Shown here piece after piece: positions 35,650 to 47,875 of a stretch of DNA of 50,207 nucleotides. Numbering within the stretch: position 1 is the stretch's first letter; the number at the start of each line of letters is the position of its first letter. Source of the DNA: Gilliamella sp. Choc4-2 (lineage in GTDB: Bacteria; Pseudomonadota; Gammaproteobacteria; Enterobacterales; Orbaceae). Made by a program: the position numbers and the translations under genes. The notes under the pieces are model-generated. The model was not told the DNA's origin, made no database searches, and worked only from the letters and a program-made list of their open reading frames with translations. The stretch is from positions 1-50,207 of the forward strand of contig NZ_LZHG01000070.1 in NCBI RefSeq assembly GCF_001690355.1. The letters run 5' to 3'.

Positions 35650-36340
35650 TCAAGTTAATTATCATTATGATGATTTTAAAATAGATTTTGATGTAAAAAT
35701 TACTACAAAAGAGCGAGTTGTAGTGGTTGGACCAAGTGGCTCAGGCAAAACGACTTTATTAAATTTAATTGCAGGATTCTTATTACCTAATTCAGGTAAA
35801 GTAATATTAAATCATCAAGATTTTACCAAAATTTTACCCAATAAAAGACCTGTTTCGATGCTATTTCAACATAATAATTTATTTAGCCACTTAACGGTTA
35901 AACAAAATGTTGGTTTAGGTATAAAGCCATCATTAAAATTAAGCACATCTGAAAAAAAGCAAGTTAATGATATTTTAGCGAATGTTGGTTTAGATAATTT
36001 AGGGGATCGTTATCCTGATAAACTTTCTGGTGGACAATATCAACGTGTTGCGCTTGCCCGTTGCCTAATTCAACATCGTCCTATTTTATTATTAGATGAA
36101 CCTTTTTCTGCTCTTGATCAAGCTTTACGTTTTGAAATGCTAGCATTGGTCGATAAAATTTGTGATGAGTTTGGATTAACATTAATGATGGTGTCACATT
36201 ATCTTGATGACACTTTGAATTACTTTTCACGTTGTTTAGTAGTAAATAAAGGGAATACTATTTTTAATGGTCCACCTAAACAGTTAAATCAACCAGAAAA
36301 TAGCCTCACAGCGAAAATATTAGGGTTAAATGTTGACTAA
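35636..36340 (+). CDS. thiQ: Thiamine ABC transporter, ATP-binding protein
   Basis: ThiQ hydrolyses ATP to drive thiamine uptake through ThiP. The 234-residue ATPase has Walker A GPSGSGKT (32-39), the Q-loop in MLFQHNNLF, signature LSGGQ (130-134), Walker B LLLDEP (151-156) and the switch His in MMVSHYLDD. The start overlaps thiP by 14 bases, so translation is coupled. It is the last gene of the riboswitch-controlled operon; no thiamine synthesis gene is in the window, which fits but does not prove reliance on uptake. Confidence 0.96.
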   Translation: MIELNQVNYHYDDFKIDFDVKITTKERVVVVGPSGSGKTTLLNLIAGFLLPNSGKVILNHQDFTKILPNKRPVSMLFQHNNLFSHLTVKQNVGLGIKPSLKLSTSEKKQVNDILANVGLDNLGDRYPDKLSGGQYQRVALARCLIQHRPILLLDEPFSALDQALRFEMLALVDKICDEFGLTLMMVSHYLDDTLNYFSRCLVVNKGNTIFNGPPKQLNQPENSLTAKILGLNVD

Positions 36341-36514
36341 CTCATAAAATTTAACATTCATCGAGATTATTCTTTAATATAAAAAGTGATCATTTAATGA
36401 TTAGAGATATTTTGAAAAAATATTTTATCATTTAATCAGTTCTTTTTAAGGTTTTATTAATCTATAGATAGTATACTAGAGCGACCTACAAATAATTATT
36501 ACTAATCATAATTT

Positions 36515-38221
36515 ATGAAAAATCAAAAGGAAAACTTGATATTTAGTTGGTCGACTCTTATTTTTGCTATTTTATTTTTTACTTATTTTTCTTGTGCATT
36601 ACAATTATATATTTTCTTTTCTGGGCATTCTAATGCGATAGGGCTGCGCGATTCAATTATCTATAGTTTAATTTGGCTTATTCCTGTTTTCATTTTTCCT
36701 AAATATACGAAAAAAATTGCAACTGTTTATGGATTAGTTGTTGGTGGATTATCACTGATTCCCGTTGGTTATTTTACTATTTATAGGCAAGAGTTTTCAC
36801 AGAGTGTTTTATTTGTTATGGCTGAATCAAACTTCAGTGAGTCACATGAATTTATTCAGCAATATTTAAATGTCCAATTAATTTTAGTATTAATTATTTA
36901 TGTATCCATCGGTATATATCTATGGAAAAAAGTAGAGCCGATTTATGTTAAAAATACGACAAAATGGCTAATATCTTCATTTATTGCTATTTATGCGTTA
37001 ATGCCGTTAGTCATTAGTGTAGTTGTCAAAAATTCATCTTTTGAAAAAGCTGGTGCTCATTTATTAACACGTATGGAAACAACAGTTCCATGGCAACTGA
37101 TTTGCAGTTATTGGGCTTATCGCTCGCAGTTGAATAATATGGAGCATATTTTAGAGCATTTAGAATCATTACCGCCATTGAAAAATCTGAAAGATAAAAA
37201 TGGTAATACTCCAAGGACGTTAGTTTTGGTCATAGGTGAATCAACAACTCGCAATAGAATGGGGCTTTATGGTTATGGGAGAAATACTACCCCAAAAATA
37301 GAACAATTTAAAAAAGAAAATCCTAATTTAGTTGTATTTAATGATGTAGTTTCATCAAGACCTTATACGATTGAAATTTTACAACAAGCCCTAACCTTTG
37401 CTGATGAGCAGCACCCTGATTTATATCTTAAGACTCCTTCATTGATTCATCTAATGAAACAAGCAGGATACAAAACCTTTTGGATTACTAATCAACAAAC
37501 TATAACTGAACGTAATACAATGTTGACTATGTTTTCTAAACAAACCGACAAACAGTATTATATGAATAACGACCGTAATCAAAGTTCAAGACAATATGAT
37601 CAGTCTGTATTTGAGCCATTTAAAGAAGTATTAGCTGATCCAGCTGAAAAGAAATTTATTGTTATACATCTTCTTGGTACTCATATGAAGTATGAATTCC
37701 GTTATCCTAAAAATGGTGAGCATAACCGTTTTAAAGGTAAAACAAGCATACCGTTTAATATTGATGAAAGTAAACTACCTGTTTACAATAGTTATGATAA
37801 TGCGGTAAGTTACAATGATTACGTTACAACTACATTATTTAATTTATTTAAGAATAGTAAAGAAAATGGCTTTATATTGTATTTTTCTGATCATGGTGAA
37901 GATGTTTATGAAACACCGCCACATGACGTTTTAGGTCGTAATGAAAAATCACCCACTAGAACGATGTATACAGTTCCTTTTATGCTTTGGGAATCGCCAC
38001 AATGGATTGCAACCCACCCAAATAATTATCAAGACTATGTTAATCGGAAATTTAGTACTCAAGATTTGATTCATACATGGTCTGATTTAGCCGGATTAAG
38101 TTATAACTTATTCATACCTCAAAAAAGTTTAGTTAATCCTAATTTCTATGAATCCATACGCTGGATAGGTGATCCATATGATAAAAAAGGTTTAATCGAT
38201 TTTGATAAATTAGAGAAGTAG
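36515..38221 (+). CDS. cptA: Phosphoethanolamine transferase CptA
   Basis: CptA-type enzymes add phosphoethanolamine to the lipopolysaccharide core on the periplasmic face, shielding it from cationic peptides. The 568-residue product has five N-terminal membrane helices (about 1-175), including YRQEFSQSVLFVMAESN. The C-terminal alkaline-phosphatase-like domain has the nucleophile Thr in VIGESTTRNRMGLYGY, SRPYTIEILQQALTFA, FWITNQQTITERNTML, HLLGTHMKYEFRYP and the zinc site YFSDHGEDVYETPPH. The match to E. coli CptA (577) is closer than to EptA or EptB. It has no operon partner here. Confidence 0.92.
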   Translation: MKNQKENLIFSWSTLIFAILFFTYFSCALQLYIFFSGHSNAIGLRDSIIYSLIWLIPVFIFPKYTKKIATVYGLVVGGLSLIPVGYFTIYRQEFSQSVLFVMAESNFSESHEFIQQYLNVQLILVLIIYVSIGIYLWKKVEPIYVKNTTKWLISSFIAIYALMPLVISVVVKNSSFEKAGAHLLTRMETTVPWQLICSYWAYRSQLNNMEHILEHLESLPPLKNLKDKNGNTPRTLVLVIGESTTRNRMGLYGYGRNTTPKIEQFKKENPNLVVFNDVVSSRPYTIEILQQALTFADEQHPDLYLKTPSLIHLMKQAGYKTFWITNQQTITERNTMLTMFSKQTDKQYYMNNDRNQSSRQYDQSVFEPFKEVLADPAEKKFIVIHLLGTHMKYEFRYPKNGEHNRFKGKTSIPFNIDESKLPVYNSYDNAVSYNDYVTTTLFNLFKNSKENGFILYFSDHGEDVYETPPHDVLGRNEKSPTRTMYTVPFMLWESPQWIATHPNNYQDYVNRKFSTQDLIHTWSDLAGLSYNLFIPQKSLVNPNFYESIRWIGDPYDKKGLIDFDKLEK

Positions 38222-38258
38222 CTAATACCCAGTTTACATACATATTTGAAATATGATA

Positions 38259-38274
38259 TTGTATATATATACAG
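38259..38274. promoter_or_regulatory. LexA (SOS) box of dinB
   Basis: TTGT-ATATATAT-ACAG matches CTGT-N8-ACAG with one mismatch and lies 30 bases upstream of the dinB start. Its AT-alternating centre is that of the strongest E. coli boxes. Confidence 0.85.
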
Positions 38275-38304
38275 TTTTTTTTTAAAGTGCAATGAAAACA
38301 GGTT

Positions 38305-39360
38305 ATGCGAAAAATTATTCATGTTGATATGGATTGTTTCTATGCTGCTGTTGAAATGAGAGATAATCCCCAGTATCGTAATATGCCTATTGCGGTAGGT
38401 GGGGATCCTCGTAAGCGTGGTGTGGTTGCTACCGCCAATTATTTAGCTCGTCAATATGGAGTTCATAGTGCGATGTCAATGTCACAAGCGCTAAAGCTAT
38501 GTCCTAATCTTAAAGTAATACCGGGGCGGCATGCTGTTTACAAAGAAGTTTCGAATCAAATCCACCAAATATTTAAACGTTATACCAATGCAATTGAAGC
38601 GTTGTCTCTTGATGAAGCTTATCTGGATGTGACAGAATGTAAACTTTGCTATGGTTCAGCAACGCTTATTGCTCAAGATATTCGTCAAACTATTTTTAAT
38701 GAATTGGAATTAACCGCATCGGCAGGCGCAGCACCACTTAAATTTTTGGCAAAAATTGCGTCCGATATGAATAAACCTAATGGCCAATATGTTATTCCAC
38801 CAGAAGAAGTTGATACATTTATTGAACAATTGCCACTAAAAAAAATTCCTGGTGTAGGTAAAGTTACTGAAAAAAAATTAGCAGAATTAGGGTTATTTAC
38901 ATGTAGAGATGTTGTTAAGTATGATTTAACTAAATTACTCAATCAATTTGGTAAGTTTGGTCGTGTATTGTACGAGAGATGTCAAGGTATTGATGAACGT
39001 GAAGTCTGTAATGATAGGCAACGTAAATCAGTTGGGGTAGAGCGGACCTTAACGAATGACATTCATCGTTGGGAAGAGTGTTTATTGCAGTTCGAACCAT
39101 TATTTGAAGAGCTTGAAAAACGGTTAAGTAAAGTGCGTGCGGATTTGTCTATAGCTAGGCAAGGTGTCAAATTTAAGTTTGATGATTTTCAGCTTACTAC
39201 GCAAGAACATATTTGGGCTAAGCTTGATAAGCAAGATTTAATCGATCAGGCTTACAAAGTTTGGCATGAAAGGCGTAATGAAAGGGGTGTGCGGTTAATT
39301 GGCTTTCATGTTACTTTAATCGATCCTCAGCTAGATAAGCAATTGATATTTAACTTTTAG
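38305..39360 (+). CDS. dinB: DNA polymerase IV (Y-family, error-prone)
   Basis: Pol IV copies past lesions during the SOS response. The 351-residue product equals the E. coli length. Catalytic acidic residues are D8 (HVDMDCFYAAVE) and D103-E104 (LSLDEAYLDVT). Helix-hairpin-helix KKIPGVGKVTEKKL (about 180) and the little-finger domain with RKSVGVERTLTND follow. The C-terminal QLIFNF matches the beta-clamp-binding tail (QLVLGL in E. coli). A LexA box stands just upstream, tying it to lexA at 12 kb. Confidence 0.97.
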   Translation: MRKIIHVDMDCFYAAVEMRDNPQYRNMPIAVGGDPRKRGVVATANYLARQYGVHSAMSMSQALKLCPNLKVIPGRHAVYKEVSNQIHQIFKRYTNAIEALSLDEAYLDVTECKLCYGSATLIAQDIRQTIFNELELTASAGAAPLKFLAKIASDMNKPNGQYVIPPEEVDTFIEQLPLKKIPGVGKVTEKKLAELGLFTCRDVVKYDLTKLLNQFGKFGRVLYERCQGIDEREVCNDRQRKSVGVERTLTNDIHRWEECLLQFEPLFEELEKRLSKVRADLSIARQGVKFKFDDFQLTTQEHIWAKLDKQDLIDQAYKVWHERRNERGVRLIGFHVTLIDPQLDKQLIFNF

Positions 39361-39437
39361 TTTTATATAACTACATGAAAAATATTTATTAATTACCTTT
39401 TATCAATAGTTATTTTATTATATTTAAATTTAAGGAA

Positions 39438-39460
39438 GGTGCTATTGAATCGATAGCACC
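39438..39460. terminator. Bidirectional terminator between dinB and the glucosidase gene
   Basis: Stem GGTGCTATTG / CGATAGCACC with one wobble pair and loop AAT, between convergent genes. The minus-strand side continues into T-rich sequence. Confidence 0.65.
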
Positions 39461-39494
39461 CTCTAATGAACATTATTACAGCTATATAATCTAC

Positions 39495-42817
<3,323 letters not shown>

Positions 42818-42869
42818 CCATAAACTCCTTAAAAGCAATTTAGTAAGTTCATCTTATAGACAATTTCAA

Positions 42870-42887
42870 AATTGTTAATTAACAATT
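42870..42887. promoter_or_regulatory. 18-bp perfect palindrome, probable operator of the beta-glucoside regulator
   Basis: AATTGTTAATTAACAATT is perfectly symmetric and lies in the 176-base divergent region between the PTS gene and the GntR/UTRA gene. This is the usual place for the operator of such a regulator. Assignment to this regulator is inference. Confidence 0.65.
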
Positions 42888-42895
42888 ATATTGTT

Positions 42896-42911
42896 TGTGA
42901 TCTAGATCGAG
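42896..42911. promoter_or_regulatory. Partial CRP-like site in the beta-glucoside divergent promoter
   Basis: TGTGA-TCTAGA-TCGAG has a perfect left half and a weaker right half of the CRP consensus, 9 bases from the 18-bp palindrome. Catabolite control of a beta-glucoside operon would be expected. Confidence 0.4.
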
Positions 42912-42993
42912 TTTTTATATTATTTAATTTAAAACTAAAAATAAGCTGTATAAAATACAACTTTAATTATTGATTAAATTAATAACATAACAA

Positions 42994-43698
42994 ATGGTTA
43001 AATATCAAGAAGTTGCAAAAAAAATTAAACAGATGATTTATCAAAAACAACTGTCCAAAGGCACTCAGCTTGATAATATTGACGGTCTAATTAATCAATA
43101 TCAGGTCAGTCGTAGTACAATTGTTAAAGCACTTAATTGTCTTGAGCGGCAGGGCGTTATTTATCAAGTGCAAGGTAGTGGTATTTTTGTTCGTGAGCGT
43201 AAAAAAAGAGGCTATCTCAATTTTTTGCAAAGTCATGGTTTTACTGTCGATCTAGAAGATGTTTATGGTTCTTCAACAGTATTTAATGTTGATATCATCA
43301 AGCCTAGTGCAAAAGTTAAAGAAAATCTACAATGCGATGATAACGAAGAAGTCTATTTTGTTAAAAGATTGCGCTATGTTGAAGATAAATTATATGGCTT
43401 AGAACAGTCATATTACCGTAAAAAGTTAATTTGTTATTTAAATAAAGAAATTGTGGAAAACTCAATTTTTAGTTACATTCAAGAAAATTACAATATTAAT
43501 ATTGGCTTTTCTGATAAATATTTTCAAGTTATTAAACTTGATGCTGAAACAGCAAATTGTCTTGAGTTACAAATAGACGATCCTGCACTTAGCGTTGAAG
43601 AAACGTTTTATACTTCATCAGGCGAACCATTTGACTTCTCAACGATTACTTATCATTACGAGAATGCAAAATTTTGTATACAAAATCACTCTAAATAA
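42994..43698 (+). CDS. GntR-family regulator with UTRA domain, probably for beta-glucoside use
   Basis: The 234-residue product has an N-terminal winged helix (about 1-70, YQEVAKKIKQMIYQKQLSKG, QYQVSRSTIVKALNCLERQG, GSGIFV) and a UTRA ligand-binding domain (about 90-230, EEVYFVKRLRYVEDKLYGLE, SIFSYIQENY, EETFYTSSGEPFDFSTITYH). Such HutC-type repressors usually bind a phosphosugar. It is divergent from the PTS-glucosidase operon with a perfect palindrome between, so local control is the best guess. Confidence 0.9.
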   Translation: MVKYQEVAKKIKQMIYQKQLSKGTQLDNIDGLINQYQVSRSTIVKALNCLERQGVIYQVQGSGIFVRERKKRGYLNFLQSHGFTVDLEDVYGSSTVFNVDIIKPSAKVKENLQCDDNEEVYFVKRLRYVEDKLYGLEQSYYRKKLICYLNKEIVENSIFSYIQENYNINIGFSDKYFQVIKLDAETANCLELQIDDPALSVEETFYTSSGEPFDFSTITYHYENAKFCIQNHSK

Positions 43699-43741
43699 AT
43701 TGTCTAAAATGGACTCAATTGAATTCAATATTGTTTATAAT

Positions 43742-43771
43742 AAAAATTAACGACACTATGCGTTAATTTTT
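43742..43771. terminator. Bidirectional terminator between the GntR gene and the reductase gene
   Basis: Perfect 11-bp stem AAAAATTAACG / CGTTAATTTTT with loop ACACTATG. A-run on one side and T-run on the other suit both convergent genes. Confidence 0.88.
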
Positions 43772-43807
43772 ATTATTTTGATCAGTTGAAATATGTTATT
43801 AAATCAA

Positions 43808-44812
43808 TTAATCTTTTTTCGTGTTAGGTTTATTATCTGCCATGATACCAACTAATGTGTGGGGTTTATATAACGCTTCTAAATAGTTAAGCTCATCACT
43901 GGTTAATTGCAATTGGATTGCTTTTACCGCATCTTGAATTTGCTGTTTTTTTGTTGCACCAACAACAGGAGAGGTAACTTTGGTTAATAACCATGCTAAT
44001 GAAACTTCCGTCATTGACACGTGATGTCGCTCAGCAATTTCAGCAACTCTCTCAATGATCGCATGGTCTTGCTCGGCGGTTTTATCGTATTTCTTCTTTG
44101 CATAGTTATCTTCATTTGCGCGTAAGGTTTGAGTGTTATACGGACGAGCAAGGCGTCCACTAGCAAGCGCACTATAAGGTGTCATTGCAATATTATCTTC
44201 TTGGCACAGCCCAAACAATTCACGCTCATCTTCACGCATTATCAAATTATAATGACTTTGAATTGAAACAAACGGCGTAAAACCTTCATATTTTGCGATA
44301 GTATTTGCTTTAGCAAGTTGCCATGCATAACAGTTTGAAATACCAATTGCACGAATCTTACCTGTTTGAACATTTTTGTGAAGTGCTTCAAGGACTTCTT
44401 CTATTGGCGTGTTGTAATCCCAATAGTGATAAATATAGAGATCGACATAATCCACGCCCAAGTTTTTAAGGCTCTGGTCGAGTGATTGATTAATTGCCTG
44501 TCGTCCAGTAACACCATTGGTAATTTGATCAGCAGTGCGTGGTAAAAATTTTGTAGCAATAACAACTTTATCCCGTTGGCTCATATCCCGTAACGCTTTA
44601 CCAACATACCTTTCGCTAGATCCGCTTTGATAAGCGATTGCGGTATCGAAAAAATTAATACCCAAATCTAACGCATGAGCAATAACCTCACGACTTGTTG
44701 ATTCATCAACAGTCCAATGGTGTATTCCTGCTGCTTGATCCCCAAATCCCATACAGCCTAAACAGATTCGTGAGACAGTTAAATCACTATTACCAAGTTT
44801 TGTGTATTGCAT
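43808..44812 (-). CDS. Aldo/keto reductase
   Basis: A cytosolic NAD(P)H-dependent oxidoreductase of the aldo/keto reductase fold, 334 residues. The catalytic tetrad is visible: D in INFFDTAIAY, Y in the same segment (AYQSGSSE), K in VVIATKF and H in DLYIYHYWD. GKIRAIGISNCYAWQL and the C-terminal SPVVGATKKQQI cofactor site are typical. It is of the YajO/Tas-like group; substrate unknown. No regulatory partner is adjacent. It stands at the left border of a decayed accessory stretch. Confidence 0.9.
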   Translation of the reverse strand: MQYTKLGNSDLTVSRICLGCMGFGDQAAGIHHWTVDESTSREVIAHALDLGINFFDTAIAYQSGSSERYVGKALRDMSQRDKVVIATKFLPRTADQITNGVTGRQAINQSLDQSLKNLGVDYVDLYIYHYWDYNTPIEEVLEALHKNVQTGKIRAIGISNCYAWQLAKANTIAKYEGFTPFVSIQSHYNLIMREDERELFGLCQEDNIAMTPYSALASGRLARPYNTQTLRANEDNYAKKKYDKTAEQDHAIIERVAEIAERHHVSMTEVSLAWLLTKVTSPVVGATKKQQIQDAVKAIQLQLTSDELNYLEALYKPHTLVGIMADNKPNTKKD

Positions 44813-44947
44813 GCTTTCTTTCCTATATTAAAAAAACAGATAACAGGTTTTATTATATTGCATTTTTTGATAGTGCTTTTTTATTATTAAATTTTGTTGT
44901 ATTGATAACAGTCGTGGAAAAGTAATATTAGCTTTATCTTTATTGAG

Positions 44948-44980
44948 AAGAGGAAATGCTTATGACAAATTCCTCTTTTT
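44948..44980 (+). terminator. Orphan terminator-like hairpin beside the IS3 remnant
   Basis: AAGAGGAA / TTCCTCTT stem, 14-base loop, then TTT on the plus strand. No plus-strand gene ends before it: the neighbour is the start of the minus-strand reductase. It may be the leftover of a lost gene. Confidence 0.5.
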
Positions 44981-44990
44981 AGTATAAAGC

Positions 44991-45575
44991 TGATCCTCGT
45001 TCAAAAAGTGGACAAAAGTCACCTATATGATATAGACAAAAATCATAGGAGACAAATATTATGGTCAAAAAATTTAGTACAGAGTTCAAACAACAATCAG
45101 TAAATTATGCGTTATCTAATTCACAAACTAGGTATAGGCGAATCAACCCTAGATAGATGGATAAGACAAATCAATCCGAATAAAACCAGTAAACGAGAAC
45201 TAACCCTCCAGAGCAACAAAAAATGATTGCAGTAGAAAAAGAAAACAAAGAACTAAGAATGGCAAATAAAATATTAAAAAGGCGCATGTGCATATCATCA
45301 ACAACTCAAGTCGGTGAAGTACACTTATATGAAAAATCATTTAACCTGCTATTCTGTTACTAGGATATGCTCATTACTTGGTGTCAGTTTATCAAGTTAT
45401 TATGCTTGGTTAAAAAGAGCAAACAAATCAGCCATACTCAGCAAGTATACTATTATAATCGGATACGCCGCCATTCAGCCAATGGCTGGGTATTTCCCGA
45501 ACAATATGAACAACAATATTACTAAAACGAAAAAATGATAGAGGCGAGCACTGTCTAATATTTTGGCAAAGATCA
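44991..45575 (+). mobile_element. IS3-family insertion sequence, internally deleted and frameshifted
   Basis: Imperfect terminal inverted repeats (TGATCCTCGTTC at left, TGATCTTTGCCA on the minus strand at right, both reaching GACA) bound 585 bp, about half an intact IS3 element. Inside, ORF A starts at 45061 with MVKKFSTEFKQQSVNYALS. Other frames continue LGIGESTLDRWIRQINPNK and PEQQKMIAVEKENKELRMAN, the helix-turn-helix and leucine-zipper parts. ORF B follows with YSVTRICSLLGVSLSSYYAW and then jumps, in another frame, to its C-terminal YYNRIRRHSANGWVFPEQYE. The DDE catalytic core between is deleted, so it cannot transpose by itself. No clear target duplication is seen. Confidence 0.9.
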
Positions 45576-45637
45576 GTATTTCTATTAGAATAGATTGATT
45601 TTATTTCTTTTCGCATAAATTCTAGGTTAACTTATTA

Positions 45638-46285
45638 ATGAATAAAATAATTATTATTAGTTTGTTATTTTTTATAGGCATTTTTACCTCTAGTATTTAT
45701 TCATTTAGCACACCAAATAATACAACAAAATTTATTGGGGAAAATAATGAAGATTTAATTGAATTTTATAATGGTAAAGATGTCGATTTGTTAAAAATAA
45801 CTTCAAATGAAGGGAATAATTATTGTATTGTAATTTTATCAAGTACTGGTACACCCTTGTCTAAAGGAAGAATTGTTTTTGATAAATCCAAAAGCTCGCT
45901 AAAAGAAGCCTTAAAAACAGCTTACCTCAATCCGGATACCAATTGGTGGTCCATAGATTTTACCACTAAAGATGATGAAAACTCATCGTATGCCAACATT
46001 CCAGTTATTCCTGACACAAAATGTGATAATGGTGGATTAACATTTGGCATTATTGAATATCGTCAACCTTATTCTTTTATTGGAGTAAGGCTTGCTGATG
46101 GAAGTATTTATTATCTAGGTTTTATCAAATCAGAACAACTATTGAATGAAAATGAATTTGATTTTTTATTCGCAGGTGAACTTTATATGAAAAATAATAA
46201 CAAATTTGAATTATTGTCATGCGAAGATACAAATTTTGATTGTAATGATAGAAAATATGCAAATCCATATCAATACTATTATTAA
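45638..46285 (+). CDS. Secreted protein of unknown function
   Basis: I do not recognise this 215-residue protein. It has a signal peptide (IIIISLLFFIGIFTSSIYSF, cleavage near residue 22-25) and no further membrane segment, so it should be periplasmic or exported. Acidic and Asn-rich stretches and five cysteines in the mature part (one in NNYCIVI, one in TKCDNGG, three near the end) would allow disulfides. The end is YANPYQYYY. The ribosome binding site is weak. It lies between the IS3 remnant and a broken DUF262 gene, so it is probably a horizontally acquired cargo gene that remained intact. Confidence 0.6.
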   Translation: MNKIIIISLLFFIGIFTSSIYSFSTPNNTTKFIGENNEDLIEFYNGKDVDLLKITSNEGNNYCIVILSSTGTPLSKGRIVFDKSKSSLKEALKTAYLNPDTNWWSIDFTTKDDENSSYANIPVIPDTKCDNGGLTFGIIEYRQPYSFIGVRLADGSIYYLGFIKSEQLLNENEFDFLFAGELYMKNNNKFELLSCEDTNFDCNDRKYANPYQYYY

Positions 46286-46358
46286 CGATTAACCGATTAT
46301 GGATAAATCTTATTATTTAGTTCAAGTAAAATAGAAATAACAGTTATATCATGTTACT

Positions 46359-46566
46359 TCACGCAATTGGCAAAATTTTTCTGTTAAATTTTGGTACATT
46401 ATATTGCTTTTTAAATTGTGTAACGGCTTGCTCATCTGTAGTATCTAATTGTTGGAATGCTTTTAATGCCACAAATTCATCATAATTTTGCAATATATTA
46501 TCAGATTGTAAATACTTACCAAGAGTTTAACAAAAGCTTTTATGACCTTGTAAATAAGTTTGTGTT
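46359..46566 (-). pseudogene. C-terminal remnant of a protein gene, possibly of the broken DUF262 gene
   Basis: The minus strand reads TYLQGHKSFC, a stop, then LGKYLQSDNILQNYDEFVAL and KAFQQLDTTDEQAVTQFKKQ in one frame, ending at a stop at 46359. This is coding-like protein without a start and with an internal stop. It lies beyond the IS256 remnant on the same strand as the DUF262 start. The simplest reading is the 3' end of that gene, but a separate origin is possible. Confidence 0.5.
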
Positions 46567-46615
46567 TTTGCCTATTTTTAACGTACGCTAATATACAAAA
46601 AATAGGTAAAAAGGG

Positions 46616-46778
46616 ATGAAAAAAACTAAGAGAATTAGCCACTGAGCTAACTAAAAACATAAAAATGCAAGAGGATTTAGGTAAATTAACTGGTTTTTAA
46701 AATAAACTTACCATTGAAGCCACACTAAATGCAGAAATGACCTAGCACTTAGGGTATGATAAACATCATAAAAAGTCA
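46616..46778 (+). mobile_element. IS256-family transposase remnant, N-terminal part only
   Basis: From the ATG at 46616, allowing one extra A in the A-run, the plus strand reads KKLRELATELTKNIKMQEDL, a stop, then NKLTIEATLNAEM, a stop, and HLGYDKH. This is the conserved N-terminus of IS256-family (mutator-like) transposases. The rest, including the catalytic residues, is missing. A 9-bp inverted repeat (CCTATTTTT at 46571-46579, AAAAATAGG at 46598-46606) lies directly upstream. Similarity ends where the antisense DUF262 reading begins. Confidence 0.8.
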
Positions 46779-46782
46779 GTAC

Positions 46783-46941
46783 ATCATTTTCATATGATTC
46801 TAAAATATCGTCCCATAACTGTTCAACTTGTTCACTTTCCCATTTATAAGGTCTTTGATACTTTGGTATTTTATAAAGATTTTTTGTATCACCAAATAAT
46901 TCACTAATCGATAAACTACGAGGTTTAAAAGAGTCTTCCAT
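46783..46941 (-). pseudogene. DUF262 (GmrSD-type) gene, N-terminal fragment truncated by an IS remnant
   Basis: The ATG at 46941 begins MEDSFKPRSLSISELFGD, then YKIPKYQRPYKWESEQVEQL and WDDILESYEND: the DUF262 start with the IPxYQRxYxW motif. DUF262 proteins include the nuclease GmrSD, which restricts modified phage DNA, and other defence-associated proteins. Only about 53 residues of a normally several-hundred-residue protein remain; the frame then runs antisense through the IS256 remnant. It is a dead defence-type gene. Confidence 0.8.
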
Positions 46942-47170
46942 ATTTATACCTACTTATATTTCTATTTTATTTAATTTGAAAAGATTTAATTATTAGTTGT
47001 TATTCTACCAATTTACTTGTTTCATATAAATTAAATATCATGATTAATAATATAAATAAAATTTAAACGGCTTGATATGATGATTAAATCTTAAAAGAAT
47101 AAAAGCAGTTATTTTACTTTATTGCGGAATTTATCTTACTGAAAATAAAAAATTTATAGATAAAATATGA

Positions 47171-47196
47171 AAATAAAAAGCATCTTTCGATGCTTT
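47171..47196 (-). terminator. Intrinsic terminator of the rph-pyrE operon
   Basis: Minus strand AAAGCATC / GATGCTTT stem with loop GAAA, followed by a T-rich tail, about 30 bases after the pyrE stop. The 230 bases from here to the DUF262 start hold nothing else I can name. Confidence 0.88.
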
Positions 47197-47227
47197 AATG
47201 TTTATAAGATAAAAAAGTAAATTGCTA

Positions 47228-47875
47228 TTACTTTATCCCATATTCAGACCGATAAGCCTCAACTTGCGTTACTTGATCTTTTCGAGCAGGATCTTTGTAG
47301 AGGTACTGGATTAAATCATCAAGCGTAATAATTGAAATTACATCGCAATGATAAGCTTGTTTAATTTCTTGAATTGCTGAGAGTTCACCTCGACCTTTTT
47401 CTTGACGGTCTAGACAAATCAGTACGCCAGCGAGTTTAGATTGGTTATCTGCCAATATGTTCATTGATTCACGAATAGCCGTTCCGGCAGTAATAACATC
47501 ATCGACCAACATAACACGCTGTTGATAGATAGAACTACCTACTAAATTACCACCTTCGCCATGATCTTTTGCTTCTTTACGGTTAAAACAGTAAGGAATG
47601 TCAACATTATGATGTTCAGATAGTGCAACAACGGTTGATGAAACAATAGGGATACCTTTATATGCTGGACCAAAAATGACATCATATTCTAAATTAGCAT
47701 CCATTAGTGCGGCTGCATAAAAACGACCTAATAAAGCCAGATCTTTACCAGTATTAAACAATCCGGCGTTGAAAAAATAAGGGCTTTTACGTCCTGATTT
47801 TAATGTGAATTCACCAAATTTTAATGCTTGCCGATTTAAAGCAAATTCAATAAATTCACTTTTGTATGATTTCAT
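47228..47875 (-). CDS. pyrE: Orotate phosphoribosyltransferase
   Basis: PyrE makes orotidine 5'-phosphate from orotate and PRPP in pyrimidine synthesis. The 215-residue product (E. coli 213) has [45 protein letters not shown] and the PRPP-binding motif [13 protein letters not shown] (about 120-132). It follows rph by 13 bases in the order rph-pyrE, as in enterobacteria, where pyrE expression depends on coupled translation of rph and an attenuator. No obvious attenuator fits into the 13-base gap here. Confidence 0.97.
   Translation of the reverse strand: MKSYKSEFIEFALNRQALKFGEFTLKSGRKSPYFFNAGLFNTGKDLALLGRFYAAALMDANLEYDVIFGPAYKGIPIVSSTVVALSEHHNVDIPYCFNRKEAKDHGEGGNLVGSSIYQQRVMLVDDVITAGTAIRESMNILADNQSKLAGVLICLDRQEKGRGELSAIQEIKQAYHCDVISIITLDDLIQYLYKDPARKDQVTQVEAYRSEYGIK

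Noticed and set aside
44695-44925. Plus-strand open frame of 76 codons
   Set aside because: Its first half is antisense to the start of the aldo/keto reductase, and the rest is low-complexity AT-rich sequence.
46463-46660. Minus-strand hydrophobic open frame of 65 codons
   Set aside because: It is an out-of-frame reading across the IS256 relic and the coding-like fragment at 46359-46566, whose correct frame gives ordinary protein sequence.
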